From NCBI GenBank assembly GCA_009746045.1, contig RPFO01001901.1:1-62000 (forward strand): a stretch of DNA of 62,000 nucleotides, given 5' to 3'. Position 1 is the first letter of the stretch; every line of letters begins with the position of its first letter. The translations under genes were made by a program, and so were the position numbers. Of this stretch, positions 33,566 through 45,816 are shown piece by piece. Origin of the DNA: Mesostigma viride. Lineage: Eukaryota > Streptophyta > Mesostigmatophyceae > Mesostigmatales > Mesostigmataceae. The notes beneath the pieces are model-generated. The model was given only the letters and a program-made list of their open reading frames with translations. It ran no database searches and was not told where the DNA came from.

Positions 33566-33910
33566 ATTTTTTTTCGGGGAAATGCAGGGGAAATGGGTAT
33601 ATTTTATTAGCCAATTATGGACCAAAGAGGTGAGAGGAAAAATGAGTATCAGCGAATCCTAAGTAAAGGTGGGCACCCACACGTGTGGAGGTGCCAGGTG
33701 AAAGGCTAATAGGGCGCGTTATTAGACCAGGGAAGCCAGTGGACCTGAGTCATGTCGCCGTGAGGCATAATGGTGAATACCTGATTACGGCCCAGTAGAT
33801 CATGAAAAAGCTGGAGCGGGCTGGGCTTGTCGTTATTGGGCCCTGGGTCCCACACCCTGTGTTGTTCCTGATCGAGCCAACAGCCAGTAGCGGCGCATAG
33901 CCGCATTCCA
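33566..33910 (-). mobile_element. L1-type LINE 3' fragment
   Basis: Encodes the ORF2 C-terminus (KVWDPGPNNDRPS-like, here VWDPGPNNDKPSPLQLFH) ending at 33706, then a 3' UTR and an A8 tail on the minus strand next to an AT-rich tract. It is homologous to 51030-51330. Sequence at about 33915-33938 appears inverted relative to 50651-50673. Confidence 0.7.
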
Positions 33911-34989
33911 TAGGTACACCGTCCGCATTGGAAGTTTTAAATAAATAATTAGCTTCTGGAAAATGTTCTGGCTGAAAACCATAAAAAAAACAAAAGAAAA
34001 TTAATTAATTAACTCCGGGGGCTGAGGACTGGACTCAACAAACAAACAAACAAAATTAATTAATTAACTCATGTGGGCACGGGGTCGTCGCCCTGTGAGA
34101 AAACAAACAAACACTTAATATTATATAATATAAAGTACATAAAACCTTCGAAAATACCTTGGACAGGCGGGGAACATGAAATATCGTGAAAATCGAAAAA
34201 ACCCCGCGAGACGCAGGCCGAGCGCGGGGTGAGGCGCGAACCAAGTGAACCGCTTTTGCATCCAGCAATCCACGCTCTGCAGTACTGCCTCGGCAGGGCG
34301 CGTCGGTCGGTTCTCAGTAGAGGCTGAGGCTGAGCGTGTCTACAGATGTACTTGTCCACGGCGTGGGACAAGTGCACAGCCAAATTCCCTGCGATCACTG
34401 TGATTCCTTTTTGCCTGGTACCACTCGCAGATTTGACCGTCAGATGTTCGGCCCGCCAGTCTGAACTGTCGGATCTTGGGTTCGAAATAAAAGTATGACA
34501 CTTTTGAAATGTTGGTGGTTTTGGGGAAACTATGGAAAAGGTGGCGCCCTGGCGCGGTCGTATGCGTGGCCGTAGATCAATCATCGGACGGTTAAACTGG
34601 ATGAGCGGAAACCCAGAACGAGAGGTCTGTCGTCAGGATCAATTAAATCAGCGGCGAAAATCGTTGGTGGAAGGGCGGGGGTGGCGGGGCGGGACGTGGC
34701 CCCCAAGAAACCGGGCCGACTTGTAGCCACTCGGGCCATGCGGCCCTCGTGACTACAAGTCGGCCCTCGTGACCACTATAGCGCTGGTCCCACTAGCTCG
34801 GGTCCAGTGAGACAAGCTACACATGTAAGATGTACTACTCATGTGCGATACTTATGGGCCTTGAGCAATTAAATAGGGTATCACTGACCTGAGACCTCCA
34901 CTGACTATAGCCTGTGGCCGCCGAAAGGGGGGCCGCCGGGCCGGGTTGGGGACGGCGTGTACCATATCTACCAAACAAACAAAAGAAAT
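33911..34989. other. unassigned segment with simple repeats
   Basis: Includes two copies of AAAATTAATTAATTAACTC (about 33996 and 34053), several (CAAA)n runs and a 14-bp perfect inverted repeat GGGCCGACTTGTAG at 34713-34726 / 34753-34766. No gene supported. Confidence 0.5.
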
Positions 34990-36771
34990 TTAAGGGGACT
35001 CGGCGCGGCGAATATTTTCCGCGCCAAAAAAATTCCGCGGTACCCTCCGTACCGTGAAAAGTGGGTGCACGGTGCGCGCACCCCTTGCGGAAGTGGCCAT
35101 GGCGACTGCATTTAGACGAAACGTGACAAATCTGGCACGTTGAAAGCAGAAAAAATGCTCGATTGTTGGAGAAAATTAGTTACTGATTCTAATTTATGGT
35201 GGGATGGTTGCGATCTATAATGTCGCGGGCTTTTTTTCTTTGCCATCGGCAGGGGGGGTCCGGCCTGAATTTCTGTCGGGATGAATAAAGTATAATGGAT
35301 GCCTGCCGGTGTGATTGTCGATTGTTGCCAGTTTTGATGGTCGTAAGGAAAGCTAGTTTAATGATGTTTCTATAGCCGTAAAAATTCCCGCTGCTATCTT
35401 TACCTTTCCCGTCATTTTGCGGTAAGATAACATTAGGCCTGCGCGATGCGTGCCCAACCTCTCCATGAAAGGGTGGCCTTTCTTGTGCGCCTGGGCACGA
35501 ATAAATGCCCGTTATGGTACGTTATTGTATTAAACGTCTTACTCTAGCGTTTTCCTGCTTTCTTAGCTCGTTGAGCGTAAGCTTTTTGCCTTCTTTCCGG
35601 CCAGATGCAGCCAGGAAGTTGCGGGTCCTGGCGCTGCATCGCTGGATTCCTGGATGTCTTTTAGCAAGCTCGTCTGTGACATAGCTGGCTTTCTGCAGCG
35701 CGTGGCCCGCAACCTGTCGGGAAGGTGTAATGCTTTTATTTCCATGCTTCTCTGAAATTTCTTTTGCTTTATAGACAGTTGTGTTCGAGGAAATTCACGC
35801 GGTCTAAGTTCCTAAGCAGCGGCATCATTTTCCCCATACACTGACGAGCTGGCACCTATCTCCTAAAGAAAGTGGCTCGTGCTTGTTAGAAAGGAGGCAG
35901 TGTGCATTTTGCGGGACACAATGCTTTGGTGGCACATGCATCAGGTAGGTTGTTCCAATGGTCTCTTCACCTTTCCCACTGAGTAAATGATACCCTTTGT
36001 CATGCTAACCAGAGCAGCTAGCCACAGGTTGGCTGGATAAAAAGTCAGCTTATTTTCTCTTTATATACTGCGTGTGTGGTCCTCCACGTGGCCGGCTTGT
36101 TGGGCATTTTGGAAGATGGTTTTTAATGTGTTGTTGGGTGAAACAACTTGGTTGTTGGCACAAAATCACACATTATTAGCCTGAGATAGGCATTACATAT
36201 GCTGCTCAGGCGTGTCGTCCTACCAGCCTTGTTGTTAAGGGTAGACTCACAAGGCTGGCTGTGCCGATGGAGGGGTGGGGCGTATGACGCTCCGGACATC
36301 CTCCTCACACTCCGTGATCAAAGTGGGCATGTTTTGGGGTGTCTAGGGTAGCAAAACAGATGTCATTTTGGCTCAGCACTAGCTCAATTCTCTTTTAGCG
36401 TCTACCCAGGTGGCATCACAGGAAAATCAATAACTTGAGCTACGCTTGTCAGATTGAGCTCAAATTTTGGCAGTGTGTTTCCCCCCACTCAGTGGAATAT
36501 CGCATGTATGGATGACCCAATCTGATGTGTTAATGATTTGATTTATTTTTTTTGGCTAAAAAAAGTACCCATTTTGCGGGAAAATCAATAACTCAAACAA
36601 ATGTGACCATTTTGGCCATGTAAATAGCCCAGCTTTTAAAAAAGTGGGGGAACTTTGCAGGTATGTATGGGCAAGTCATTTAGACAAGTGGTTTGTCTTG
36701 GGCAAAATATCTCATAAATAGCGTCTTTTTCTATTTTTAGCTCGCCACCGGTGCGTGGTTGGGGGTAGTAC

Positions 36772-37471
36772 AGTTAACGTTCTTAGCACATGCAATGTGA
36801 AGGATATGGTTGCAATGCAGCAATGTGTGAATATGGTTGGAAACGGAGCTTTGTTAAAATTGGATAATGTTACAGCGCTCACACACTTGAGGCTTGTACA
36901 CGCGTTTGCCAAGTCAAGGCAGCACACGTGAGGCGGGCTCGCAAGAGATCTGCCCAAATGGCACTGGCCTATTCTTTATATACTTGTGCACTGTGCTTGC
37001 TAGTCCTGAGCAGCCTAGGAGGCCTGCTCAGTAATAACACTCCCGGTACAGTATTCACTACCTGTACAGCGCCCAGTTCCTATACAGTAGGTCTGCCATA
37101 CAGGCACAGTGACCACAGAGCACAGTCCACAGTGACTATTGCATCTGCACCTAGAAGTCCAGGACTAAGCCTGCGGTACCAACAGACCACAGGTTAAGTT
37201 TCCTATTTCCTGCGTACGAGGTATTAATCCAATACCGTTGTAGGTACAGCACCTAATTCCTGTCAGCCCAGGAATTACTGTCGACCCCATATGTCGTCGG
37301 CAAATATTCACGTCCGACTTAAAGAAGAACAGCCGGCTCGCGCTCGCGCGCGACCGGGAAGTCGGAACGCCATAACTTTCTTGATACTTGTCGGAATGAA
37401 CTCGTTCCGGTGCCGCTGGAATCGCAGAGAAATGCCGAATCAGGATCACGCCAATGCGCTTGGCGTTAACT
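36772..37471 (-). repeat. E2 3' LTR
   Basis: 700 bp, AGTTAAC...GTTAACT ends, followed on its internal side by the same polypurine tract as E1. Confidence 0.93.
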
Positions 37472-37491
37472 CCAATCCTTTCTTTTCTTGA

Positions 37492-38226
37492 GCTGTAGCA
37501 GCTCACACAAGTCTACATACAAACACACACAATGGGTACTGGACATCCTCCCCGACTACAAGTCACAACCCGCTGGGCATGACAGTCAGCTTGGATTCCT
37601 TATTATATGTACATAGCACCCATACTGGTTCCTGAAGGAGCACAAACAAATTACAATGAGTCCCTATCCCTTCACGGGAGGCTCGTTGTGTTACCCATGT
37701 ACAAGAGGTTGGCCAACTGTGGCAGCCCATAGGTGTTCAGCTAAGAACTTGAGAAGTATGTACAACCTTCAGGACCTTAGGCGAAACCCCACAGATCACC
37801 CACAACAGCTCATCAGAAAACATTGCTGACCCCCAGACGGGAGTCGGCGCCGGTCTGCTGCCCCTTATCGAACCAGACACAACATCTACGCGAAGCACAT
37901 GCAAAACACAAGCTCCCATACTCGTTCCAACCGTGGAAAATCAGGGGACGTACCTGTCGCCACCTCACCAGCATGGTGGATGGGTCAGCCAGTCCGTGAA
38001 ACTCCGCCTTAAGACGGCACCAGGGAATCGAACCCCGCCCACAAACCACAGATCTGGGGAAACCTCAGACTGAGATGAAAACCCCAGATAGACATCTCTC
38101 CATCAGAGACAATGTCAGACATTCCCACACCAGAGACATGTCTCACCCCTCAAGGTGTGCTCAGGATTATGTACAATCAAGCTCCCAGCCTGATATCCAG
38201 AGACTTAAGCACCCAGCTCTCAGCTT
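37492..38226 (-). other. E2 3' untranslated internal region
   Basis: Matches 8512-9239 with small indels, including four extra bases (GTAC) near 37950. Confidence 0.7.
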
Positions 38227-39404
38227 TTAGACAGATAGACCGACTTGACAGTCAGCATTCATGAGCTTCCTCAGTACATTGTACTGGGCTGGGGCCTTGT
38301 GTGGCAGCTTTGTCAATGCATCAGCAGGGTTCTCCTCACCAGGGATATGCTTCAAGTCAACCAGACTGGCCAACTCCTTCAGCAACAAATAATCCAGGTC
38401 CCGGCTTCTGGCCAGCTGCTTGTGAACAAACTGGACCATACCCATGCTGTCTGTTAGCAACAACGTTTCCATCTGCAAGGTCCAAGGGGTAACTGAAGCC
38501 AGCTCCAGCATTAACTCCTTTATGTACAAGCTGGACTGGATCCCCTCACATATGGCCCTGCATTCTGCCACATCTGAACTGATACAGACCCTCTTCTGTA
38601 GTCTGCTGTACCAGCTGAACAAACTTGCCCTGCTCTGATAAAAAGCAAACAGAGCAGCAGATCTCCCCCTGACCTTGGTAACCTGGCGAGCATCCATGGA
38701 ACTGTCAACAAAGATCTCCAAGGTGATAGGCTGGGCAAAGTCAATCCCAGACAAAATCAGATCAGGGGTACTCTCCACCAACCGGGCTATGACTCGAGGC
38801 TTCTCATCCTCAAGCACCTCATCAGGCATTCTGCTATGGACCATCAAAGACGGACCACAGATGCTGGCAAACCAGGCCCACATGCCTCTCAACTCAGGTC
38901 CTGCAGCCTGGGTGATCTTCTCTGGCAAGGCCTTCACAATGGTCTGTTTATAATCTCCTCCAGCCTGAAGCCTGATACTCCACTCCCCATCCCTCCTGAA
39001 CAGGGTAGCCTGCATTCCACAGAACACTACAGGCTTGTTGGGCTCCTGCCACAGCTCCTTGCCCAGTGAAAACTTGCCACTGATGACAGGAATAAACTTC
39101 TTCAGCCAGGTCGTGGGGGCTAGCAAATGCAGATCATCTCCATGCAAACTAGCATACACTGGCAGACCCTCCCATTGGGCCAGCAGCAAACAGGGATCAA
39201 CTGAAGACACTCTCAAGCCACACTCACTGATCAGAGCTTCCTGCAGCGTGAGTCTCCAGATGATTGGGCTCGACCTGAGTCCTTCCAGGCCCTTCAGAAT
39301 AACCAGGAATTGTTGATGCAGCTCCAGCTTCCAGATGGCAGGCACCTCAACACAGTAAGGCTCATCCTGCTTCCACACCCTCCTGGCCACTTCTGGATCA
39401 GATT
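38227..39404 (-). pseudogene. E2 pol, 3' part: RT and RNase H
   Basis: Continues the RT from VARRVWKQDEPYC through LHGDD and the full RNase H to the normal stop, nearly identical to E1. It is separated from the 5' part of pol by the TTAA element, which entered immediately after the LLDFKRAFL motif. Confidence 0.88.
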
Positions 39405-39408
39405 TTAA

Positions 39409-41106
39409 CCCCTAAATGGGCAGAAATACTGCCGATGCATCGGCTGTAACTTCACAATTTTGCAAACCAGATGCCATCCAACCCACCCATATCCAATGGC
39501 TGTCCTTGGGGGCCAAGCATGTCCATGAGTTGCCCTTCGGGTTGGTATATCACAACCTTACATATATGCAGGGTAGGCCATGTATAACTGCCGTCAAAGT
39601 CAGGGGGGTCAAGACGAGCGTTTTCATTTTTGGTAGAATGTGCATTTTGAATTATGTTGTAAGAGCTAGGCACCTACCACTTCAGGGATGATAAACAATT
39701 AGTTGCTGAGCAGTTTGAGCCATTGGGGTCATCATTTGGGTGGGTATACCAGCAGTTACACCCAGTACAGCCCATAGGGGTACCGTTGGTAAAAAGCAAC
39801 CAAGGGGTAGGAGTGGGCATACTACCTACTAATACCTACTAATATGGCCCCCAACCATGCCACACAATACATTTCCCTTCCACAATGATGGGGAAACATA
39901 ACTGCATCATCACACTGCCCTTACATGGCACCTATGTGCAGGTGCCACCTTGTCCATGCACGTAGGTAACGTGGTACGGATACCCTACGCAAGGCATGCA
40001 TTCTAGGAGGCAGCCACCAACAAACTAGTGATTTTAAGCCTATTTCAGCTTGCCCTAGCAAGGATAAACTAGGCCTAAGCTGCTATAGCTTGCCAGGTGA
40101 TGGCCAGCACACCTGGTGTCACATGCTGACAATGGGAAGCTTCTACTCACCGGTTACATGCTTGATGATGCCACAGAGACCAGCCAACTGCCTCACACTC
40201 ATGCAATATGTGTGTGGGAAATGTTTAACAAACATATATGGAGGTATTCAAACCCATACAGCCTCTTAAACTTATCACCATCACCCTGTGGCAGGTCAAC
40301 TGACTGAGGGAAGCATCTAAGAAGGGTGTTTTAGAAAGGGGCCAGGCCAGGGTCAAGAAAGAGCATGAATAATGCAAAAAGAATGTGCTACACAAGCTAG
40401 AACGTATATATAAACGTCAAACATCGATAGGAAAGCGATGATTAAGCTTTACCAGGCATGGATGGCGTTACCTTGGCCCAGGCGGTGGCCGCAAAATGGC
40501 GCATTTCGGCACACCAAAGTTGTGCAGCATGGTCGCTGGATTCGGCGATTTCTGGCCACCCTTGCACGTTTACGACTACCATGTATCATAAAAAGTACAA
40601 AGAAACCAATATATCCTTTAAAATACGCCGGAAAGGTATTGCTGTCAACGTTTCTATCGTCCGGCCTGATCGCAGTTTTTTCCAGCAAGAACGCTGCCGA
40701 CACATATCAAATGGCATTCCCGCGAACCAAAAATTGGCCTGTATCATCTTTAGGACGTATAAAATCAATTTCCTGACTTTGGTCAGAAAATTCGAACGAA
40801 AACGTAAATGCCATGCGTGGGCGCAAGCCGCCATGGCCAGGTCGTCGTTTTCCGGAATGCACGTTGTACGCGAAAAAGTACCCTGACCCCTTATACTTTG
40901 ACCGGCCAGAACACCTCTATAACTTTGTCAGAAGTATGCAAACCCTAGTACCATGCTGTGAGGAAAATTATAAACTTTCATTCTTCTCAGCTAAACGTTT
41001 CCTAATTCTCAATAGTTTTCGCGGCATTTGGTCCCCCGAGAAGGGGCCGACGTGTCGGCTGTAACTCAGTTTTAGGCGGAAAATCGGCAGCCAGACCATT
41101 TAGGGG
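39409..41106. mobile_element. TTAA-flanked element in E2 pol
   Basis: 1698 bp, ends CCCCTAAATGG and CCATTTAGGGG, flanked by TTAA (39405-39408 and 41107-41110). E1 has the empty site (one TTAA at 10418-10421). TCGGCTGTAACT is repeated near both ends. Short frames only, no transposase seen; probably a non-autonomous piggyBac-like element. Confidence 0.85.
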
Positions 41107-41110
41107 TTAA

Positions 41111-43522
41111 AAATGCCCTCTTGAAGTCCAGCAGCACTGATGACATAGCTGCTCCCCTGTTCAGCAACCCCACGTAGAGACATAGCAAAATTCTCCATGT
41201 GTCGTGTAGCATCCCTGGCGTGTATAGCTCCTCTCCTGGCAGACTCCCCGTGCCGTGATACTCATTCAGGACAGGCCTGACGTGGGGCACTGATACCTCA
41301 TCCACAACCTTCCTCTTCAGCACAAATCTCAAAGCAAGCTTCCTTGATGCTGGGGGACGTCTGTCTGTTGGTGCAGCACACTCAAACTGCAACCACTCCT
41401 CCAATCCGGCCTTGGAGAAGGCGAGCTTCCAAGCCTCAAACAAAGTAGGCGAGCTCATCTCTTGGACCAGCTGGTCATATGTCAAAGGAGAGTGTGCAGC
41501 AAGGCTCCTGTGAGTTATGCCAATACTGCTGGGGTGCAACACAGCTGGAATCACCAAACTGGCCGCTGGGGGCACCTCCCCTTCATCCCATTTTACACCC
41601 TTGACCGGCTTGGCCCTGCACCTGACTGGAAATGTTGTCCTGAAATTTTCTAGGGGAATCATCCCCCAGCCATCTCTTCTCAGAGCTGTAGCTCTGATAG
41701 AAATCCCAGGATTGCCCAGAAAATTCTGACCCAAAATCACAGGGCCATCATAGTCCTCTAGGACAAGGAAGGTCACATCCACACCCATGACAGGGGCAGT
41801 AACCTCTCCCAACACCCTTAGATGCGTCCTACCACTGAAATCAGACACCCAGGGGCAACTTGGTTCTCCGACCAGCAGTTCTCCTGTATGCTGAGGTCCC
41901 ATGACAGAAACCTGTGCATTGGTATCTATCTCCATGGCAGCTACCTCAGGTTCATCCAACTGGACAAGCTTGGACACCTTAGGCTCCTTCTTGGCTCTTT
42001 GCAAAGCCTGTACAATATCTGATAGACGCACACCCCTAGGCCTGGTGTCGGGCCGTTCCGGAGGTGCAGCCTGTCCGCCTGCTTGCCCAACCACCGTATG
42101 TGAAGGTACCCCAGGGGCCGGGCCAGGGTCACCCTGAGGGCTCGATACAGCTGTAGCACCCTGATCAGGAAGCTCCACGTCACCCCCGCCTTGTACACCA
42201 GCGGGCACCTGGAAGAGGTCTCCTTGATTACCTCCCCGGGGACGGATCTTTGACCAGGACAGACGGTGCACTGCTTGGGAGCCATCAATGGCCACCCAGC
42301 ACTTATGGCCAGCGGCTTCTACTCGGGTCACCACCCCATCATGCCAGCTGCCACGTTTCCCTGGAAAGCTTGGTTCCTTCCACACAACAACCTGTTGTCC
42401 AACGTTAGGTTCTAGGACACTCCAGCCCTTGTCTTTCTGCCTCAGCTTGAGGAACTTGGCCTCTAGCTTCTCCTTCCATGCCTGCTCAGCATCAGCTGGC
42501 AGCATCCTGGTATGCAGCATAAGAGGATTGATGGCAATGTCACCAAAGAACATGGGAGTCCTGAGGTTCAGCCTATCCTCCACAGAACGTAGCCATGCAG
42601 ATGTCACAATGGCAGATGACGTCCTTGGAATCCTCTCCACCAGCAGCACAGTCTTGATCTCTTGGATGGCTCTCTCCACCACCCCTTGCTGGCCGTGGCT
42701 CTCCCTGGGTGTAATCAGCAACTCTGGAAACTCTGGCAGGTTCTCACAGCACTCAAACTGAATGTCACACTGCAACAACTCCAACCCAGGGTACCTGCTC
42801 CTTGTCAACTTCAGAGCAGCAATCAATGTAGGCTTCTCCATGTCAGGCAGGATCTCTAGGGTCTTGTACTTGGTATATCTGTCCACTGCCACCAGCAGCT
42901 TCAAACCCCTGATTCTCTGAATATCTACCTGCACATGGCCTGGCTGCAAAATAGGAGTCCTGGCATGAGACTGCTTGGGCTTTCTAGCAACTAGCCTGCA
43001 CTTGCAAGCTTGAGCAACCTGTTGGCAGATGGAGTACAACTCACTTCCTCCCAGCCGTCTAGCAACTTGCAAAGACTGAGCTGCATGGCCAAACATGGTA
43101 TGCAACCTTGAGGCAATGTCATACAAGAGAGAAAATCTTTTATTGTCATTATTAGCACTCAAGGTATGTACAGATCCCTTATGTACAGGAGGCACCAGGG
43201 TCGTGCCTGTCAGACTGTCTCCAGCCCTATCCTCATCCTGACCATCCTGTGCCAGTCCTGCACGGTCAGAATGCTTCTGAGATCCACCTGGGTCCACATC
43301 ACCAGGTCCTACCTCAGGCTCAGCACCGCCATGGCGGGCACGTTGGCGAGTAACCACTGCAGCTACAGCTGGCATACTCTCTGTGGTAACCAAGCTTGCC
43401 CCATCGTGTCCAATAGGCTCTTTCACTAGAGCATGGGGCTGCCCCTCACTGCCGTCACTAGCAGCTTCATTACACACCCCTGGGGGCACCCTCCAGGGTT
43501 CAGGGATGTGTGCAGGCTCAAG
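41111..43522 (-). pseudogene. E2 pol, 5' part: linker, integrase, protease-like, start of RT
   Basis: Undamaged version of the region broken in E1: Gly/Asp-rich linker, pre-integrase zinc-like segment (MFGHAAQ ... CQQVAQACKC), integrase core with the same D, D, E, SH3-like segment, then the retropepsin-like domain with DTN and ILGQNFL, then RT up to LLDFKRAFL. It follows the gag TGA in frame with no nearby ATG. This confirms that the integrase-protease-RT order is not an artefact of E1 damage. Confidence 0.88.
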
Positions 43523-44643
43523 TCAATGATCAGCAGCCTTGCCCTTGCCCTTATCCTGGGATGGACCAGCCTTGTCCTTGCTGCCACCCTGAGCTGGCTT
43601 GCTCTGACCTTCCTGCCTCAGGTACGAGGGACACTCATTCCTGAAGTGACCCTTCCCTGGCAGAAATAACATTCCACCTGACTGATGTCCCGTGAGGTCC
43701 CACTGCTGGGCCCAGCCTTGGGAGGACCACCCACCCTCTTGAAGTCAAACTGGGACTGTGGATGTCCCGACTTCGGCGGGGTCCCCCGTCCAGCCCTTCT
43801 GTCACGCCCCCTCCTGGACCTTCCTCGACCCCTTGAAGAGGTCTCAGGCCCTCTCGAGGGCGCTGGGCCCCCGTGGCCCGATCCCCTCATGGACTTAACC
43901 GGGTTCAGTGGCCTCCTCGTCCCCTGACGAGGGCGCTTACCACCCACGTACTTGCCGCTGAAACACTCATACAACTGGTCCGTCATGGCTGCCCAGCCAT
44001 GGACCTGTCGCATGTGGATGGTCACATTATCCATGGTGACCGGATCCAGCTGCAGCGACTTGAGAAAGTCGCCCATGGCCATCCGATCTGCGACGAAGAA
44101 TCCCTTGGCCATGGCGTCCTCCCTCAGCTTGACGAAGTCTTCAAAGGCGTGGACCACTAGCTGCCCCTTGATGGGCTTGTAGTCCAGGTATTCTTGCTTC
44201 AGGTGGGACCCATCTATGGTCCTCTTGTCACTCAGGAACACCCTGAGTCGCGTCATAAACGCCGCCCAGGTGTCCCCCGCCGCGTGTCGCTCCCGAACAA
44301 ACTTGAACAGCCGCCTCGCCGACTGCCTTATGTAGGCACTAGACGCCAGGATGCGAAGCTTGTCACCGGTGTATATCTCCGTGTACAAGTTCATGTCCTC
44401 TAACATCCTCTCAGCGTCCCGGGGCTGCCAATTGTCCTTGATGGACTGAAACTGGCCTAGCACCGCGTACCCCTCAGCCACGGTCGGTCGCTTAGGCGCC
44501 GCTTGATCTGCGGCTGGCGCGTTCTGACCGCCCTGCGATCCTTGGCTCTGATCATCTGGCACCGCAGCCTGGTCTCCCAGCGCCTGGCCGTCCCCGCGTC
44601 CATCGCGTCCACCGCGTCCATCGCGTCCATCTCGTCCATCCAT
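43523..44643 (-). pseudogene. E2 gag, one-base deletion
   Basis: Homologue of 13322-14446 from MDGRDG. A C is missing near 43654 (CTTCCCTGG against CTTCCCCTGG in E1), which shifts the frame inside the CCHC knuckle. Two compensating indels near 43905-43925 change a short Glu/Thr stretch. The stop and in-frame pol start are the same as E1. Confidence 0.85.
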
Positions 44644-44799
44644 CCCAGCGCCGCGCGCGCAAAGCCCATAAGCGCGCTTGTTGGTCAATAGCACCCTCAC
44701 TCATGATGGCCTCTGTTCAGATCTGCTACAGCCAGCCAAGTGGCCAAGCAGCAATTAAAGCAATATAAGCTACTGAACAAGAAAGGAAAGTGCCAAGTG

Positions 44800-45121
44800 T
44801 TACCACTCAGGCAAGACCACCACGGTGGCCCCAGGCGCGTCCTGGTTCTCCTTGTCGCTGTCGCTGTCGCTGTCGCTCACCACAATCAGCTCTGGCACCC
44901 TGCTACCCGCTGCGCCGTCGTCGACCCGCTGTCGGCCCGCGATGACAGAATCGTCACCGTTGGTATAGTAGACAGGTGACAACCCGTCGTTGGCACCCCG
45001 CGGATTGTATCTTGGCACCTCGTGGTCGCCAAGTGCCTCGTCGCCTAGCCCAGCGACGCCCCTGCTCCCACCTCAAGGTCACTATCGTAACCAAGAGGGG
45101 CAAACTCTTCCCAACGCGTCA
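44800..45121 (-). pseudogene. E2 second 5' ORF, frameshifted
   Basis: Matches 27386-27703, with a lost base near 45060, so only the distal 70 residues stay in one frame (acidic SDSDSDSDKEN block). Confidence 0.5.
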
Positions 45122-45724
45122 CACGAACGCGAAGGGGTTGGGGCAGTTCCTGAAAAGGAACCCTTGCTCGCTCCGGAAACCTGCCGACTCTTGCCGCGCG
45201 CTGTCCTCCGGTGATGGCTTCCGCTGTCGCCCCGACCTCTGCAAGCCGCCTGTATGCTCCGCTCCGCGTCGTTCACGCCTAACTGGTCCCGCTGCAACAC
45301 CCTCGTCGCCGATTACGCCTGCGAAAGTACGTGGTACACCCGCACCCGCTGCTGTCGGTACAAACTCGTGTCGCACTGCACCAGCTGCCTCCGCAGCCTC
45401 TCCTCGCCTAGCCGCCAACTCCGCACGCACCCGCTCAGCTACTGCTGTAATCACCGTCTGGATGCCGACCAAACCGTGAAGCTCTTGCTCGAGGTCGTCG
45501 ATGCTCCGGTGCTCCGGAATGACGATGGTTTGGACGTGCCGCAGAATTCGCTCCCAATCTTCGACCTGGTCGTCGACGAATTGCACGAAGCTGCGATTAA
45601 CAGGCGGACGATCTGCAAGCAATAAAGATAGATCTCGAACGACACGACGCAATTCAGGCGAAATTGAACCCCCAGCAGACTGCCGAAACCGGAAATTCTG
45701 CTGCCGTTGTTCTTCCTGCACCAT
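45119..45724 (-). CDS. E2 first 5' ORF, 201 aa
   Basis: Same length and ATG start as 27700-28305, with substitutions and a frame change toward the C-terminus relative to E1 (AEHTGGLQRSGRQRKPSPED against AEHHRRLAEVGATAEAIAGG), caused by small indels. No family recognised. Confidence 0.55.
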   Translation of the reverse strand: MVQEEQRQQNFRFRQSAGGSISPELRRVVRDLSLLLADRPPVNRSFVQFVDDQVEDWERILRHVQTIVIPEHRSIDDLEQELHGLVGIQTVITAVAERVRAELAARRGEAAEAAGAVRHEFVPTAAGAGVPRTFAGVIGDEGVAAGPVRRERRGAEHTGGLQRSGRQRKPSPEDSARQESAGFRSEQGFLFRNCPNPFAFV

Positions 45725-45816
45725 TCACCACCGGACGAGCTCTCGCGTCGTCAACGCTGCACACCGCAACCAGCAACGACCCTCCTGGCCGTTCCGCTGA
45801 GACTGTTTGTAATTTG

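Noticed and set aside
37940-37960. Small 3-4 base differences between E1 and E2 (GTAC, AGGC, TACC, TCT) as transposon excision footprints
   Set aside because: They lack a consistent target sequence or length and are equally explained by replication slippage.
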